Origin: Flavobacteriaceae bacterium | GTDB taxonomy: Bacteria > Bacteroidota > Bacteroidia > Flavobacteriales > Flavobacteriaceae | Assembly: GCA_018402135.1 (NCBI GenBank) | Contig: JAGYJF010000006.1 | Location: 1-64,000 of the forward strand | Direction of reading: 5' to 3' | DNA length: 64,000 nt | In this document: piece after piece, positions 8,436-17,201 of the stretch | Layout: every line of letters starts with the position of its first letter | Position numbering within the stretch: the stretch's first letter is position 1 | Program-made: the position numbers and the translations under genes | Notes under the pieces: generated by a model | Told to the model about the DNA's origin: nothing | Database searches by the model: none | Seen by the model: only the letters and a program-made list of their open reading frames with translations

Positions 8436-8801
8436 TTATTTTACCAAGAAAAAACCAAGAAAGACAGCTATGATCCCAAGAATAACACTACCTAAAATAT
8501 AGAGTAGAAAATTACTGATGTCGCCCGATTTTAAGAAGTTGTAATTTTCAAAAGCAAAGGCTGAAAAAGTTGTAAAGCCACCGCAAAACCCCGTAACCAA
8601 CAGCAAAGTTTGATGGTTTGAAAGCAAGTTATTGCGCGATGCCAAACCAATTAAAACCCCAATAAGTAAGCTTCCTAAAAGATTGACCGCAAAAGTGCCA
8701 AATGGTAAGTTATAAGTGTTGTTATTTAGCCATTTCGACATCAAAAAACGTAGCGCGCTTCCAATGCCACCACCTAAAAAAACCAGTAAGACTTGTTTCA
8801 T
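8436..8801 (-). CDS. crcB: Fluoride ion channel CrcB/Fluc
   Basis: A 121-residue protein with four hydrophobic helices and the CrcB signatures GGGIGSALRF near the N-terminus, FAVNLLGSLLIG (about residues 37-48) and GFCGGFTTFSAF (about residues 71-82). Fluc channels are dual-topology dimers that export fluoride. Length is normal. I saw no fluoride riboswitch core in the leader, so its control is not evident. Confidence 0.92.
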   Translation of the reverse strand: MKQVLLVFLGGGIGSALRFLMSKWLNNNTYNLPFGTFAVNLLGSLLIGVLIGLASRNNLLSNHQTLLLVTGFCGGFTTFSAFAFENYNFLKSGDISNFLLYILGSVILGIIAVFLGFFLVK

Positions 8802-8938
8802 TTATTTTTTGATTTAATGATTGCGGTAAATATAATCATAAAATAAATTGATTTGTTTTAGTAAGAGCTATTATAGAATAATCAACGGTTATGAAATCTT
8901 TGTGGTACAGTGTTAAACCCAATCGCAGAAAAAAAATG

Positions 8939-8946
8939 TAACTTTG
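8939..8946 (+). promoter_or_regulatory. Candidate -7 box for the M49 peptidase gene
   Basis: TAACTTTG matches TAnnTTTG and lies 25 bases before the ATG at 8972. Confidence 0.55.
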
Positions 8947-8971
8947 TTAGACTAATTAAAAAATAACTTTT

Positions 8972-11011
8972 ATGAAATTAAAACATGCAATTTTGGTAGT
9001 TGCCTTGGCTTTTTTGGCTTTGGCTTGCAAAAATGAATCCACTGAAATTCAGGTTGCATCACCCGCAATTGAAAACGCAGTCTCTTTTGATTATAATGTT
9101 GAACAATTTGCTGACATAAGAGTTTTGCGTTATCAAATACCGGGGTGGGAAAATCTCAGTCTTGCCCAACAAAAACTCGTGTATTATTTAACCGAAGCTG
9201 GTTTAGCAGGACGCGACATCATGTGGGATCAGAACTACCGACACAATTTAAAAATAAGAAAATCATTAGAATGGGTCTATACCAATTATGTTGGCGATAA
9301 AACAACTGACGACTGGAAAGCTTTTGAAGTCTATTTAAAGCGTATTTGGTTTAGCAATGGCATTCATCACCATTACTCGAGCGATAAAATCAAACCAGAA
9401 TTTTCGGAGGATTATTTGAAGGAATTATTAGCTGCAACAAACGCTGATTTGGAAGGTGAAGCTTTCGAGGTTATTTTCAATGATAAAGATGCTAAGAAGG
9501 TAAACCAAGCGAAAGATGTTGACAACGTTGCACTTTCCGCTGTAAATTTTTATGGTCCCAATGTTACTAATGCCGATGTGGAATCTTTCTACGCTAAAAT
9601 GAAATCGCCCGATCCAACTAAGCCTTTGTCTTTTGGACTTAATTCTCAACTAGTAAGGGAAAATGGTGTTTTAAGAGAACGCGTATATAAATCAGGTGGA
9701 CTCTACGGTTCGGCTATTGACGAAGTGGTAAAGTGGCTTGAACTTGCCAAAAGTGTTGCCGAAAATAAAGCTCAAGGTGATGCCTTAGGTTTGCTGATTG
9801 ACTATTACAAAACAGGCGATTTGCAAATATGGGACGATTATAACGTAGCTTGGACTGCGGCCACCGATGGCGATATAGATTACATTAATAGTTTTATAGA
9901 AGTTTATAATGATCCTGTTGGTTACCGAGGCTCTTATGAAAGTATTGTGCAGATTAATGATTTTGATATGTCGGCAAAAATGGCTGTACTTTCTGAAAAT
10001 GCCCAGTGGTTTGAAGACAATTCGCCTTTAATGGACGAACATAAAAAGAAAAATGTAGTTGGCGTCACTTACAAAGTGGTAAATGTTGCAGGTGAAGCTG
10101 GTGATGCTTCACCAGTCACGCCTATTGGTGTTAACCTTCCCAATGCTAATTGGATTCGTGCAGCTGTTGGGAGTAAATCGGTTTCTTTAGGAAATATTAT
10201 TGAAGCCCACAATAATGCGGGAAATACGGGAAGATTAAAGGAATTTGTTAATGACGATGCAGAATTTCAGCTTGAAGAACAATACGGGCAAATAAGCGAT
10301 AAGCTACACACAGCCTTGCATGAAGTGATAGGTCATGCTTCCGGTCAGTTAAATCCTGGTGTTGGTGAGACTAAAGAAACATTGAAAAACTATGCCTCAA
10401 CTTTAGAAGAAGGCCGAGCCGATTTAGTAGGATTGTATTATTTATACCATCCTAAACTTCAAGAATTGGGGTTGGTTGATGATTGGAAGAAAAATGGTAT
10501 GGCAGCTTACGATGGTTACATCCGAAACGGACTGATGACACAGTTAATACGTCTCAATTTAGGCGATGATGTTGAACAGGCACATATGCGTAATCGTCAG
10601 TGGGTGAGTGCTTGGGTTTATGATAAAGGTATGCCCAATAATGTTATCGAAAAGGTAAGTCGAGACGGAAAAACCTATTTCAATATTAACGATTACGAAA
10701 AACTACGAGCCTTATTTGGTGAACTTTTAAAGGAAACCCAGCGCATTAAATCGGAAGGTGATTTTGAAGCTGTACAAGCTTTGGTTGAAACCTACGGCGT
10801 AAAAGTTGACCAAGCCATTCACACTGAAGTTTTAGAGCGTAACAAGCAATTTACAGCCGCACCATACAGCGGTTTTGTGAATCCTGTTTTAGTACCTGAA
10901 ACGGATGATAATGGCGAAATTACTGCCATAAAAGTAACCCAACCTGAAGGATTTCCTGAGCAAATGCTAGAATACAGTAAGAAGTATAGTTTTTTACCGG
11001 AGGTGAATTAG
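8972..11011 (+). CDS. Dipeptidyl-peptidase III family (M49) lipoprotein
   Basis: A 679-residue zinc peptidase with a lipoprotein signal (lipobox LALAC, Cys at about residue 19). The M49 zinc motif HEVIGH lies near residues 449-454, and the second motif EEGRAD, supplying the glutamate ligand, is about 30 residues later. The family removes dipeptides from the N-terminus of oligopeptides. Lipidation suggests anchoring at the cell envelope, probably for peptide scavenging. Databases sometimes mislabel these bacterial homologues as dihydrofolate reductase. It is a single-gene unit with a -7 box before it and a terminator after it. Confidence 0.88.
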   Translation: MKLKHAILVVALAFLALACKNESTEIQVASPAIENAVSFDYNVEQFADIRVLRYQIPGWENLSLAQQKLVYYLTEAGLAGRDIMWDQNYRHNLKIRKSLEWVYTNYVGDKTTDDWKAFEVYLKRIWFSNGIHHHYSSDKIKPEFSEDYLKELLAATNADLEGEAFEVIFNDKDAKKVNQAKDVDNVALSAVNFYGPNVTNADVESFYAKMKSPDPTKPLSFGLNSQLVRENGVLRERVYKSGGLYGSAIDEVVKWLELAKSVAENKAQGDALGLLIDYYKTGDLQIWDDYNVAWTAATDGDIDYINSFIEVYNDPVGYRGSYESIVQINDFDMSAKMAVLSENAQWFEDNSPLMDEHKKKNVVGVTYKVVNVAGEAGDASPVTPIGVNLPNANWIRAAVGSKSVSLGNIIEAHNNAGNTGRLKEFVNDDAEFQLEEQYGQISDKLHTALHEVIGHASGQLNPGVGETKETLKNYASTLEEGRADLVGLYYLYHPKLQELGLVDDWKKNGMAAYDGYIRNGLMTQLIRLNLGDDVEQAHMRNRQWVSAWVYDKGMPNNVIEKVSRDGKTYFNINDYEKLRALFGELLKETQRIKSEGDFEAVQALVETYGVKVDQAIHTEVLERNKQFTAAPYSGFVNPVLVPETDDNGEITAIKVTQPEGFPEQMLEYSKKYSFLPEVN

Positions 11012-11027
11012 GCCTAAAGTAATATAT

Positions 11028-11062
11028 AAAAAATGCCCATTTTAATTGAATGGGCATTTTTT
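11028..11062 (+). terminator. Intrinsic terminator after the M49 gene
   Basis: TGCCCATT pairs with AATGGGCA around a 7-base loop, flanked by an A-run and followed by eight T. It starts 17 bases after the stop codon. Confidence 0.85.
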
Positions 11063-11114
11063 TTGTTTCAACATGATGTTATTTAATTATTTCCAGACTT
11101 GTCTGATGAGATAA

Positions 11115-11300
11115 TCACATAAAAATAAATTTTACAGCCGCAATAAATCCGATAAAAGCAATAAAAGCAATCAATACCCAAACACTTCCTTTGTAATATT
11201 TTTGGTGAAGTTTAAAATCTTTACGGTAGGTGTAAATCATGACAAGAATGAACGCGATTGCGAAAGCAATTCCGAAGGCTATTTGACCACTAGTAAACAT
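11115..11300 (-). CDS. Small two-helix membrane protein
   Basis: A 61-residue protein with two hydrophobic helices (about residues 5-24 and 40-60) separated by a short basic loop, YRKDFKLHQKYYKGS. Function unknown. The length, composition and clear ATG make it a plausible gene, and similar proteins are frequent in Flavobacteriaceae. It is divergent from the MazG-like gene. Confidence 0.65.
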   Translation of the reverse strand: MFTSGQIAFGIAFAIAFILVMIYTYRKDFKLHQKYYKGSVWVLIAFIAFIGFIAAVKFIFM

Positions 11301-11444
11301 AAATCAATTTTTTTACACTGTTTATACAGGATTGCAAAGTTACAAAACCCAAGCAATTTTTTGTCTGAAATCACCCTTTTTAATCTTCTAAAATTTGTAT
11401 TTTGCACCTACTCTAATATACGAAAAAATAATGATTTTAGTTCT

Positions 11445-11834
11445 ATGAAGAAGCACATTAATGCCGTAAAAGAATTTCACACCGCTTTTAAAATTGGTTA
11501 CAGAGAAACACCAAAAGCCAGTTTGGGATTGGAAAAGAACATGCTGCGCTATAAACTGATGCGTGAAGAAAACGAAGAATATTTAGAAGCGGCCAATAAC
11601 GACGACTTGGTTGAGGTTGCTGATGCACTCGGCGATATGCTTTATATTTTGTGCGGTACTATTATTGAGCATGGCTTACAACACAAAATAGAAGAAGTGT
11701 TTAATGAAATCCAGCGAAGTAATATGAGCAAACTTGACGAAGATGGCGAGCCCATTTATCGTGAAGACGGCAAGGTTTTAAAAGGCCCGAATTATTTTAA
11801 GCCGGATATCAAGGGGATTTTAGAACGGTTATGA
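11445..11834 (+). CDS. MazG-like nucleotide pyrophosphohydrolase (PRA-PH/Cof-like family)
   Basis: A 129-residue protein from the ATG at 11445; an in-frame extension upstream lacks family similarity and overlaps the divergent small membrane protein gene. The all-alpha NTP-PPase pattern is visible: an EENEEYLEA helix (ExxE pair) and, about 20 residues on, VEVADALGDMLYIL with ExxD. Such enzymes hydrolyse nucleotides to monophosphate and pyrophosphate with Mg2+. The ending YREDGKVLKGPNYFKPDI is typical of the subgroup annotated as phosphoribosyl-ATP pyrophosphohydrolase-like. The substrate is unknown. Confidence 0.8.
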   Translation: MKKHINAVKEFHTAFKIGYRETPKASLGLEKNMLRYKLMREENEEYLEAANNDDLVEVADALGDMLYILCGTIIEHGLQHKIEEVFNEIQRSNMSKLDEDGEPIYREDGKVLKGPNYFKPDIKGILERL

Positions 11835-12102
11835 GTTCCCGCAGTTTATGCTTATGCATGCTGATTTTTTTCTGTAAAAATCAGTGTGTTCTGTGAGAGA
11901 TATTTTAAAGTTCAAAGTTCTGAGTTATAAGTTCAGAGTTCTGAGCTTGGATATTATGATTGAAAATTTATAGATTGCCGAAATTTTTTTCCGCACAAAT
12001 CAGCGAAATCTGCGGTAAATATTTCAAATTAAGTTTTAGCAAACATAAATAAATGCAAAACTGTTTAAATTTAAAACAATGTTCAGAATTTCACGCTGCA
12101 AA

Positions 12103-13173
12103 TTATTTCACTTCATAACGCCAGCCATGCTTGTCTTCAGATAAATTGTGTTGAATGTTTAGCACGGATGTTTTAAGCAAATTGGCATAAGAATCTGTAA
12201 TTTCAGGAAGTTCAAAAACTTCATCGCCATGTTTGAAGGCTTCAATTGGACTGATTACTGCTGCAGTTCCAGCACCAAAAATTTCTTTTAATTCGCCGTT
12301 TCTCGCAGCAGTTTTAATTTCGTTTACGGTAACAGTGCGCACTTCGCATTTGATATTTAAATCTTCAGCCAATTGAACTAGGCTTTTGCGAGTCACACCA
12401 TCTAATATTCTATCGCTAATTGGTGCTGTTAACAATGTATCATTAACTCTAAAAAATGTATTCATAGTACCCGCTTCTTCAAGATTCTCATGGGTATTGG
12501 CGTCAGTCCAAATTACCTGTTGAAATCCTTCTTTTTGCGCCAGACTAGTTGGGTAAAATTGCGCAGCATAATTACCCGCTGCTTTAGCAAAACCAACACC
12601 GCCATTAGCAGAACGGCTATACTTTTCGGCAAAAAGCACTCTAACTTTGCCAGTGTAATAGGCTTTTGCGGGAGAGCAAATAATCATAAATTTATAGGCA
12701 TTGGCTGGTGAAGCAGCAATTGCCGGTTCAGTAGCAATGACAAACGGGCGCAAATACAATGAGTTTCCAACGCCAGACTTAATCCATTGATTGTCTAGTT
12801 TTAACAATTCCTCAAGGCCTTTGAAAAAATAGGATTCTGGAAACTCCGGCATTGCCAGTCTTGCAGCAGATGTATTAATCCGTTTAAAGTTTTGGTCTGG
12901 TCTAAATAACCAAACCTTTCCTTGGTCATCTTTATACGCTTTCATACCTTCAAAAACAGCTTGACCGTAATGCAAAACACGCGCCGATGGCTCAATAGTG
13001 AGCGGTTGGTAAGGTGTTATTTTTGGTTGCTGCCAAACGCCATCCACAAAATCACACACAAACATATGATCGGTGAAAACACGCCCAAAGGCTAAATTGT
13101 CAAAATCAACTTGATTGATTTTAGATTGTTCTGCTTTGGTAATGTCTATTTTGAAAGTATTTAAATTTGTCAT
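12103..13173 (-). CDS. ilvE: Branched-chain amino acid aminotransferase
   Basis: A 356-residue PLP class IV aminotransferase. The ATG at 13173 is chosen because it follows the -7 box at 13195-13202 by 22 bases; a non-ATG start 24 bases upstream is less likely. Landmarks are LHYGQAVFEGMKAY, YLRPFV, the lysine region GGVGFAKAAGNYAAQF carrying the Schiff-base lysine, and ENLEEAGTMNTFF. It interconverts leucine, isoleucine and valine with their 2-oxo acids using 2-oxoglutarate. It stands alone, with no ilv or leu genes beside it. Confidence 0.92.
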   Translation of the reverse strand: MTNLNTFKIDITKAEQSKINQVDFDNLAFGRVFTDHMFVCDFVDGVWQQPKITPYQPLTIEPSARVLHYGQAVFEGMKAYKDDQGKVWLFRPDQNFKRINTSAARLAMPEFPESYFFKGLEELLKLDNQWIKSGVGNSLYLRPFVIATEPAIAASPANAYKFMIICSPAKAYYTGKVRVLFAEKYSRSANGGVGFAKAAGNYAAQFYPTSLAQKEGFQQVIWTDANTHENLEEAGTMNTFFRVNDTLLTAPISDRILDGVTRKSLVQLAEDLNIKCEVRTVTVNEIKTAARNGELKEIFGAGTAAVISPIEAFKHGDEVFELPEITDSYANLLKTSVLNIQHNLSEDKHGWRYEVK

Positions 13174-13194
13174 AATACGTAAATAATATGCTTG

Positions 13195-13202
13195 CAAAAG
13201 TA
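13195..13202 (-). promoter_or_regulatory. Candidate -7 box for ilvE
   Basis: The minus strand reads TACTTTTG, matching TAnnTTTG, 22 bases before the chosen ilvE start. It is divergent from the box at 13248. Confidence 0.55.
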
Positions 13203-13247
13203 CTTATTTTAATGCGCAATAAAAACAAAAGATTATCTTAAAAGTTT

Positions 13248-13255
13248 TACATTTG
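13248..13255 (+). promoter_or_regulatory. Candidate -7 box for the DUF4920 gene
   Basis: TACATTTG matches TAnnTTTG and lies 27 bases before the ATG at 13283. Confidence 0.55.
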
Positions 13256-13282
13256 TAAGACCAATAAAATTAAATCATCATT

Positions 13283-13786
13283 ATGAAATCAATTATTTTT
13301 TCACTTTTAATTGTACTAACACTATGGTCTTGTAAAGACAAAACTTCCAACCAAGAGTCTGAAGTTGAAAGCACTGCTGAAATTGCCTATGCGTCTTTTG
13401 GAGATGAGATTACTGATGCCGATGTGTTGTCTGCTGCTCAAATGGCTGAAGTTTATAACAATTTAAAAACAGGAGATACTGTTTATACCAAAGTTATTGC
13501 AAAAGTAGAAGAAGTCTGTCAAACAAAGGGTTGCTGGATGCGTCTTAACTTAGAAGATGACAAAGAAATTATGGTAAAATTTAAAGATTACGGATTTTTT
13601 ATGCCAAAGAATATTGCTGGTATGGACGTTATTGTGAACGGTAAAGCCTTTGTAAACGAAATGCCTGTAGATGAGTTAAAGCATTATGCTGAAGATGCTG
13701 GAAAATCAACCGAAGAAATTGCTGAAATAACCGAACCTAAACGCACTTATTCTTTTGAAGCTGATGGTGTGTTAATTAAGGAATAA
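13283..13786 (+). CDS. DUF4920 domain lipoprotein
   Basis: A 167-residue protein with a lipoprotein signal (Cys in LWSC at about residue 17). The core contains KVEEVCQTKGCWMRL and VKFKDYGFFMPKNIAG, the DUF4920 pattern, with two cysteines six residues apart. The domain is thought to be an OB-like fold of unknown function in envelope proteins of Bacteroidota. Its stop overlaps the start of the next gene (TAATG), so translation of the pair is probably coupled. Confidence 0.85.
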   Translation: MKSIIFSLLIVLTLWSCKDKTSNQESEVESTAEIAYASFGDEITDADVLSAAQMAEVYNNLKTGDTVYTKVIAKVEEVCQTKGCWMRLNLEDDKEIMVKFKDYGFFMPKNIAGMDVIVNGKAFVNEMPVDELKHYAEDAGKSTEEIAEITEPKRTYSFEADGVLIKE

Positions 13787-14211
13787 TGCGCTGCATAAGT
13801 TTACTTCTTTTATTAGTTTTTCTCAATTGCGAGGAAAAAAACAAGAAAGAAGATACCCAGAAGATTGTTTACGACGTTTACAAGCCATCAGAAATGGCGA
13901 CACTTATGAACGAGATGTACGATTATAATCTCGCTGTTAAGGACAGTATTTTAAATGGGTATATACCGTCTCATTTTCCGATTGATTTCATGGAAATCCA
14001 TAAAGCCGAAATGACCGAAGGTAAAAGCCGTAATTCAGTTTTTAATAGTTTTTCGGAAGTATTTTTAAAAGTACAAGAAGATTTTCATAAAACTACAGAT
14101 TCAACTTTAGTAATCCTAAATTATAATATGATGGTTGAGGTTTGTATCTCTTGTCACCAAACGGAGTGTGTTGGACCGATACCGCGAATAAGGAAATTAC
14201 TAATACAGTAA
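13786..14211 (+). CDS. Small lipoprotein with a CxxCH heme c motif
   Basis: A 141-residue protein starting with a short signal and lipobox-like LNC at about residue 14. The C-terminus has CISCHQTECVGPIPRIRKL, a CxxCH heme-attachment motif at about residues 122-126, and a helical region before it, which fits a small c-type cytochrome-like domain. No fuller family match was recognised. The ATG overlaps the stop of the DUF4920 gene and the stop lies one base before the mnmD start, so the three genes form a tight operon. Heme binding is inferred from the motif only. Confidence 0.7.
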   Translation: MRCISLLLLLVFLNCEEKNKKEDTQKIVYDVYKPSEMATLMNEMYDYNLAVKDSILNGYIPSHFPIDFMEIHKAEMTEGKSRNSVFNSFSEVFLKVQEDFHKTTDSTLVILNYNMMVEVCISCHQTECVGPIPRIRKLLIQ

Positions 14212-14212
14212 T

Positions 14213-14881
14213 TTGAAACGCCAAATAATTACTACCGCCGACGGTTCCAAAACCATTCAGATGGAAGATTGGAATGAGCAGTACCATTCTATACATGGTG
14301 CTGTGCAAGAGGCGCAGCATGTGTTTATTAAAAATGGCTTACACGTTGTCAAAACTTCTGAAATCCATATATTAGAAATGGGATTCGGCACAGGGTTAAA
14401 TGCGTTTATCACCTTTTTAGAAGCTGAAAAATTGGGCATTAAAATAGACTATGTTGGTATAGAAGCCTACCCTGTTTTAGAGGAAGAGTTACTTCAGCTC
14501 AATTATCCTTCTATTTTGAATGCAGAAATCAAAGCTGATTATTTTTGGCAAATCCACAGGAGTGACTGGGAAGGGGCCAGCGGGATATCCAACAATTTCA
14601 AACTAACCAAACAACAGAAATTCTTTAACGAAATCGTCGATTCGGATTTATATCATCTCATTTACTTTGATGCTTTTGGTGCGCGTGTGCAACCAGAACT
14701 TTGGGATGAAGCCATGTTTATTAGAATGTATAAAGCCCTAAAAAATGATGGTGTTTTGGTTACGTATTCAGCCAAAGGCAGTGTGAGACGTGCCATGCAA
14801 GCCGCAGGATTTATAGTAGAAAGACTTCCCGGCCCACCAGGGAAAAGAGAAATGTTAAGAGCGCGCAAAAGGTGCTCTTGA
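14213..14881 (+). CDS. mnmD: tRNA (mnm5s2U34) methyltransferase MnmD
   Basis: A 222-residue SAM-dependent methyltransferase of the MnmC/MnmD N-terminal family (DUF752). Signatures are TADGSKTIQ, WNEQYHS.HGA, the SAM-binding LEMGFGTGLNAF (about residues 50-61) and YFDAFGARVQPELWD. It methylates aminomethyl-2-thiouridine at the wobble base of certain tRNAs. The start is a TTG at 14213, one base after the previous stop, because no ATG is available and homologues begin at this residue. The last residues (about RKRCS) and the TGA stop are encoded inside the first copy of a tandem repeat. Confidence 0.85.
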   Translation: MKRQIITTADGSKTIQMEDWNEQYHSIHGAVQEAQHVFIKNGLHVVKTSEIHILEMGFGTGLNAFITFLEAEKLGIKIDYVGIEAYPVLEEELLQLNYPSILNAEIKADYFWQIHRSDWEGASGISNNFKLTKQQKFFNEIVDSDLYHLIYFDAFGARVQPELWDEAMFIRMYKALKNDGVLVTYSAKGSVRRAMQAAGFIVERLPGPPGKREMLRARKRCS

Positions 14882-15303
14882 CATTCAGCGACCGCAGGGA
14901 GCTAAATGCCTAGCGCAAAAGGTGCTCTTGACATTCAGCGACGGCAGGGAGCTAAATGCCAAGCGCGCAAAAGGTGCTCTTGACATTCAGCGACCGCAGG
15001 GAGCTAAATGCCTAGCGCAAAAGGTGCTCTTGACATTCAGCGACCTCAGGGAGCTAAATGCCTAGCGCAAAAGGCGCTCTTGACATTCAGCGACCTCAGG
15101 GAGCTAAATGCCTAACGCAAAAGGCGCTCTTGACATTCAGCGACCTCAGGGAGCTAAATGCCTAACGCAAAAGGCGCTCTTAGCATTCAGCGACCTCAGG
15201 GAGCCAAATGCTTAGCGCAAAAGGCCCTTGTAGCATTCAGCAACTGGAAGGAACTAAATGCGTTGCGGAGTGAAGTATTTAGTGACTGCAGGGAGCTAAA
15301 TGT
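14863..15303. repeat. Tandem array of about eight 50-bp units plus a degenerate ninth
   Basis: Anchor sequences (GCGCAAAAGG, CTCTTGACATTCAGCGAC, CAGGGAGCTAAATGCC) recur every 50 bases; one interval is 52 because of an extra GC. Early copies are nearly identical, later ones change GGTGCTC to GGCGCTC, then GCATTC replaces GACATTC, and the last is strongly degenerate. The unit length is not a multiple of three and the array lies between genes, so it is probably non-coding. The first copy overlaps the 3' end of mnmD. There are no unique spacers. Confidence 0.9.
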
Positions 15304-15469
15304 TTTCGTAGAAATGTCCACTCGACATTTTGTTGGGTATAATAGCTAAAATAATGTTGAACTCCATAAGGTTTTCTTTGCAACCTTAAAGAGCAACCAC
15401 AACCTAAATTACTGTTAAACCAAGGCCTAACCTTTTAATAATCTCTAATTTTGCACAAAACGGATATAA
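15304..15469 (+). other. Intergenic, no gene seen
   Basis: Sequence between the repeat array and the TIGR01777 gene. No coding or RNA feature is visible, and the promoter of the next gene is not obvious. Confidence 0.4.
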
Positions 15470-16375
15470 ATGAGGATTTTAATTGCAGGTGCTACTGGCT
15501 TAGTTGGACAAGAATTGGTGACGTTATGTCATCAAAATGATGTTTCAGTAAATTATTTAAGTACAAGAAAATCAAAATTATCAACCGCCAATAACTACAA
15601 AGGATTTTTCTGGAATCCTGAGAGTGGTGAAATCGATATTACGTGTTTTAAAGATGTTGAGGTGATTATCAATTTGGCAGGTGCCTCAATTTCTAAAAGA
15701 TGGACAGATAGTTATAAGAAGGAAATTTTAAATAGTAGATTAGATACAGCCAACTGCCTTCTCAATAGTATTCAAAAGCATAACATAACCATTAAACACT
15801 ATATTTCAGCAAGTGCCATTGGTATTTACCCCAATTCTCTTACTAATTATTATGAAGAAGATTTTGAAGAAGCATCTGATTCGTTTTTAGGAGAAGTTGT
15901 GGAACAGTGGGAATTGGCAGCGAAAAAATTTGAAACTATAGGAGTAAGCGTATCGCTAATAAGAATTGGTTTGGTGCTTTCCGATAAAGGCGGTGCATTG
16001 CCCGAAATCATGAAACCCGTAAAATTGTTCGCTGGCGCCGCCTTCGGAAGTGGTAAACAGTGGCAAAGTTGGATACATATCAGTGATTTGGCGCATATTT
16101 TTATGTTCGTTGTAAAGCGTCAATTAGAAGGTACCTTTAACGCTGTAGCGCCCAATGCGGTTTCTAATAGTGAATTAACAAAAGCAGTAGCTTTTATTTT
16201 AAATAAACCATTAATACTCCCAAATATTCCAAAATTTGCAATGCAACTAGTGTTAGGTGAAATGCATATTTTGTTATTCGAAAGTCAACGCGTGAGCTCA
16301 AGAAAAATAGAAGAAGAAGGTTTTGATTTTCAATTTCCTAACCTAAAACCAGCGCTTCAAGATATTATAGGTTAG
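15470..16375 (+). CDS. TIGR01777 family sugar-epimerase-like protein (YfcH type)
   Basis: A 301-residue extended SDR with the N-terminal GATGLVGQELV, the sequence INLAGASISKRW and SASAIGIYP, followed by the C-terminal half containing SWIHISDLAHIF and FNAVAPN. These features define the TIGR01777/YfcH family of NAD(P)-binding proteins; the substrate is unknown, and some members are linked to cell division or envelope traits. Length is normal. It is monocistronic downstream of the repeat array. Confidence 0.85.
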   Translation: MRILIAGATGLVGQELVTLCHQNDVSVNYLSTRKSKLSTANNYKGFFWNPESGEIDITCFKDVEVIINLAGASISKRWTDSYKKEILNSRLDTANCLLNSIQKHNITIKHYISASAIGIYPNSLTNYYEEDFEEASDSFLGEVVEQWELAAKKFETIGVSVSLIRIGLVLSDKGGALPEIMKPVKLFAGAAFGSGKQWQSWIHISDLAHIFMFVVKRQLEGTFNAVAPNAVSNSELTKAVAFILNKPLILPNIPKFAMQLVLGEMHILLFESQRVSSRKIEEEGFDFQFPNLKPALQDIIG

Positions 16376-16501
16376 ACCGAAAAGTTTTTTCTTCAAATCG
16401 ACAACCAAGCATATTTAGGTCATGGTTTTAATTTCTTACTTCCTTTTGTTAAAGTCTACATAAAATACAAGAGTAAATCAGAGTTTTCATATTCTTCTCA
16501 C

Positions 16502-16509
16502 TATATTTG
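16502..16509 (+). promoter_or_regulatory. Candidate -7 box for the fasciclin gene
   Basis: TATATTTG matches TAnnTTTG and lies 37 bases before the ATG at 16547. Confidence 0.55.
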
Positions 16510-16546
16510 TTTAACAATAAGTATAAAAACTTAAACAAAAAGAATT

Positions 16547-17056
16547 ATGAAAAAGATTGCATTTATTTTTACATTATTATTGGCTGTTTCATTCGGTCAA
16601 AAAACACAAGCTCAAACTATAGTTGATGCCGCTGTGTCAAATGAAAACTTTACAACTTTAGTAGCTGCGTTAAAAGCAGCCGATTTAGTTGGTGCGCTAC
16701 AAGGTGACGGACCATTTACGGTTTTTGCACCAACAAACGATGCTTTTGCTAAAATTGATGAGGCAACTTTAAAGTCCTTACTACAGCCAGAAAATGTAAA
16801 AGCACTTACCAATATTTTAACTTTCCATGTCGTTTCTGGAAAATTAGCCGCTGCTGATGTAGTTGCTGCATTGAAAAAAGGAAATGGAACAGTTGAATTA
16901 AAAGCATTAAATGGTGAAACTTTAACCGTTTTACAGAAAGATGGTAAAATTTGGTTACAAGACCAGAATGGGAATTACAGCGAAATCGTTGCTACCGATG
17001 TTATGGGAAGTAACGGCGTGATTCATGTGATTAATAGCGTTGTAATGCCAAAGTAA
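16547..17056 (+). CDS. Secreted fasciclin (FAS1) domain protein
   Basis: A 169-residue protein with a signal peptide (residues 1 to about 22, ending AQA) followed by one FAS1 domain. FAS1 motifs are TIVDAAVSNENFTTLVAALK, GPFTVFAPTNDAFAKI and the C-terminal NGVIHVINSVVMPK. FAS1 domains mediate adhesion in extracellular or envelope proteins, and small single-domain members are common in marine bacteria. It has its own -7 box. Confidence 0.9.
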   Translation: MKKIAFIFTLLLAVSFGQKTQAQTIVDAAVSNENFTTLVAALKAADLVGALQGDGPFTVFAPTNDAFAKIDEATLKSLLQPENVKALTNILTFHVVSGKLAAADVVAALKKGNGTVELKALNGETLTVLQKDGKIWLQDQNGNYSEIVATDVMGSNGVIHVINSVVMPK

Positions 17057-17169
17057 TTTTCAAATCTCGTTTATTATTTGATTTAGTGGCCATATAATAT
17101 TAATGATGGCTACTCTAATAAAAAGTGAATAATAGACAATTCGAAAGAAAATTGCTATGAAAAGGAGGA

Positions 17170-17201
17170 AAGCACTTGCCAAACGGCAGGTGCTTTTTTT
17201 T
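17170..17201 (+). terminator. Intrinsic terminator
   Basis: AGCACTTGCC pairs with GGCAGGTGCT (one T-G wobble) around an AAAC loop, followed by a run of T. Confidence 0.8.

Noticed and set aside
8802-8971. Fluoride riboswitch before crcB
   Set aside because: The conserved riboswitch core was not found in the leader on the minus strand.
9428-9649. Minus-strand frame inside the M49 peptidase gene
   Set aside because: It is antisense to a clear full-length gene and has no recognisable features; the same applies to similar frames inside trp, V-ATPase and RND genes.
11202-11444. N-terminal extension of the MazG-like protein
   Set aside because: The extra 81 residues have no family similarity and overlap a better divergent gene; the ATG at 11445 gives the normal length.
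11835-12102. Short direct repeats (AGTTCTGAG/CAGAGTTCTGAG) after the MazG-like gene
   Set aside because: They are too short and irregular to call a repeat element; no gene or RNA is visible in the gap.
14863-15303. CRISPR-like array
   Set aside because: The repeat is contiguous 50-bp units with no unique spacers and no cas genes nearby.
15158-15349. 63-residue reading frame within the repeat array
   Set aside because: It is a product of repeat sequence; the unit length is not a multiple of three and no family resemblance is seen.
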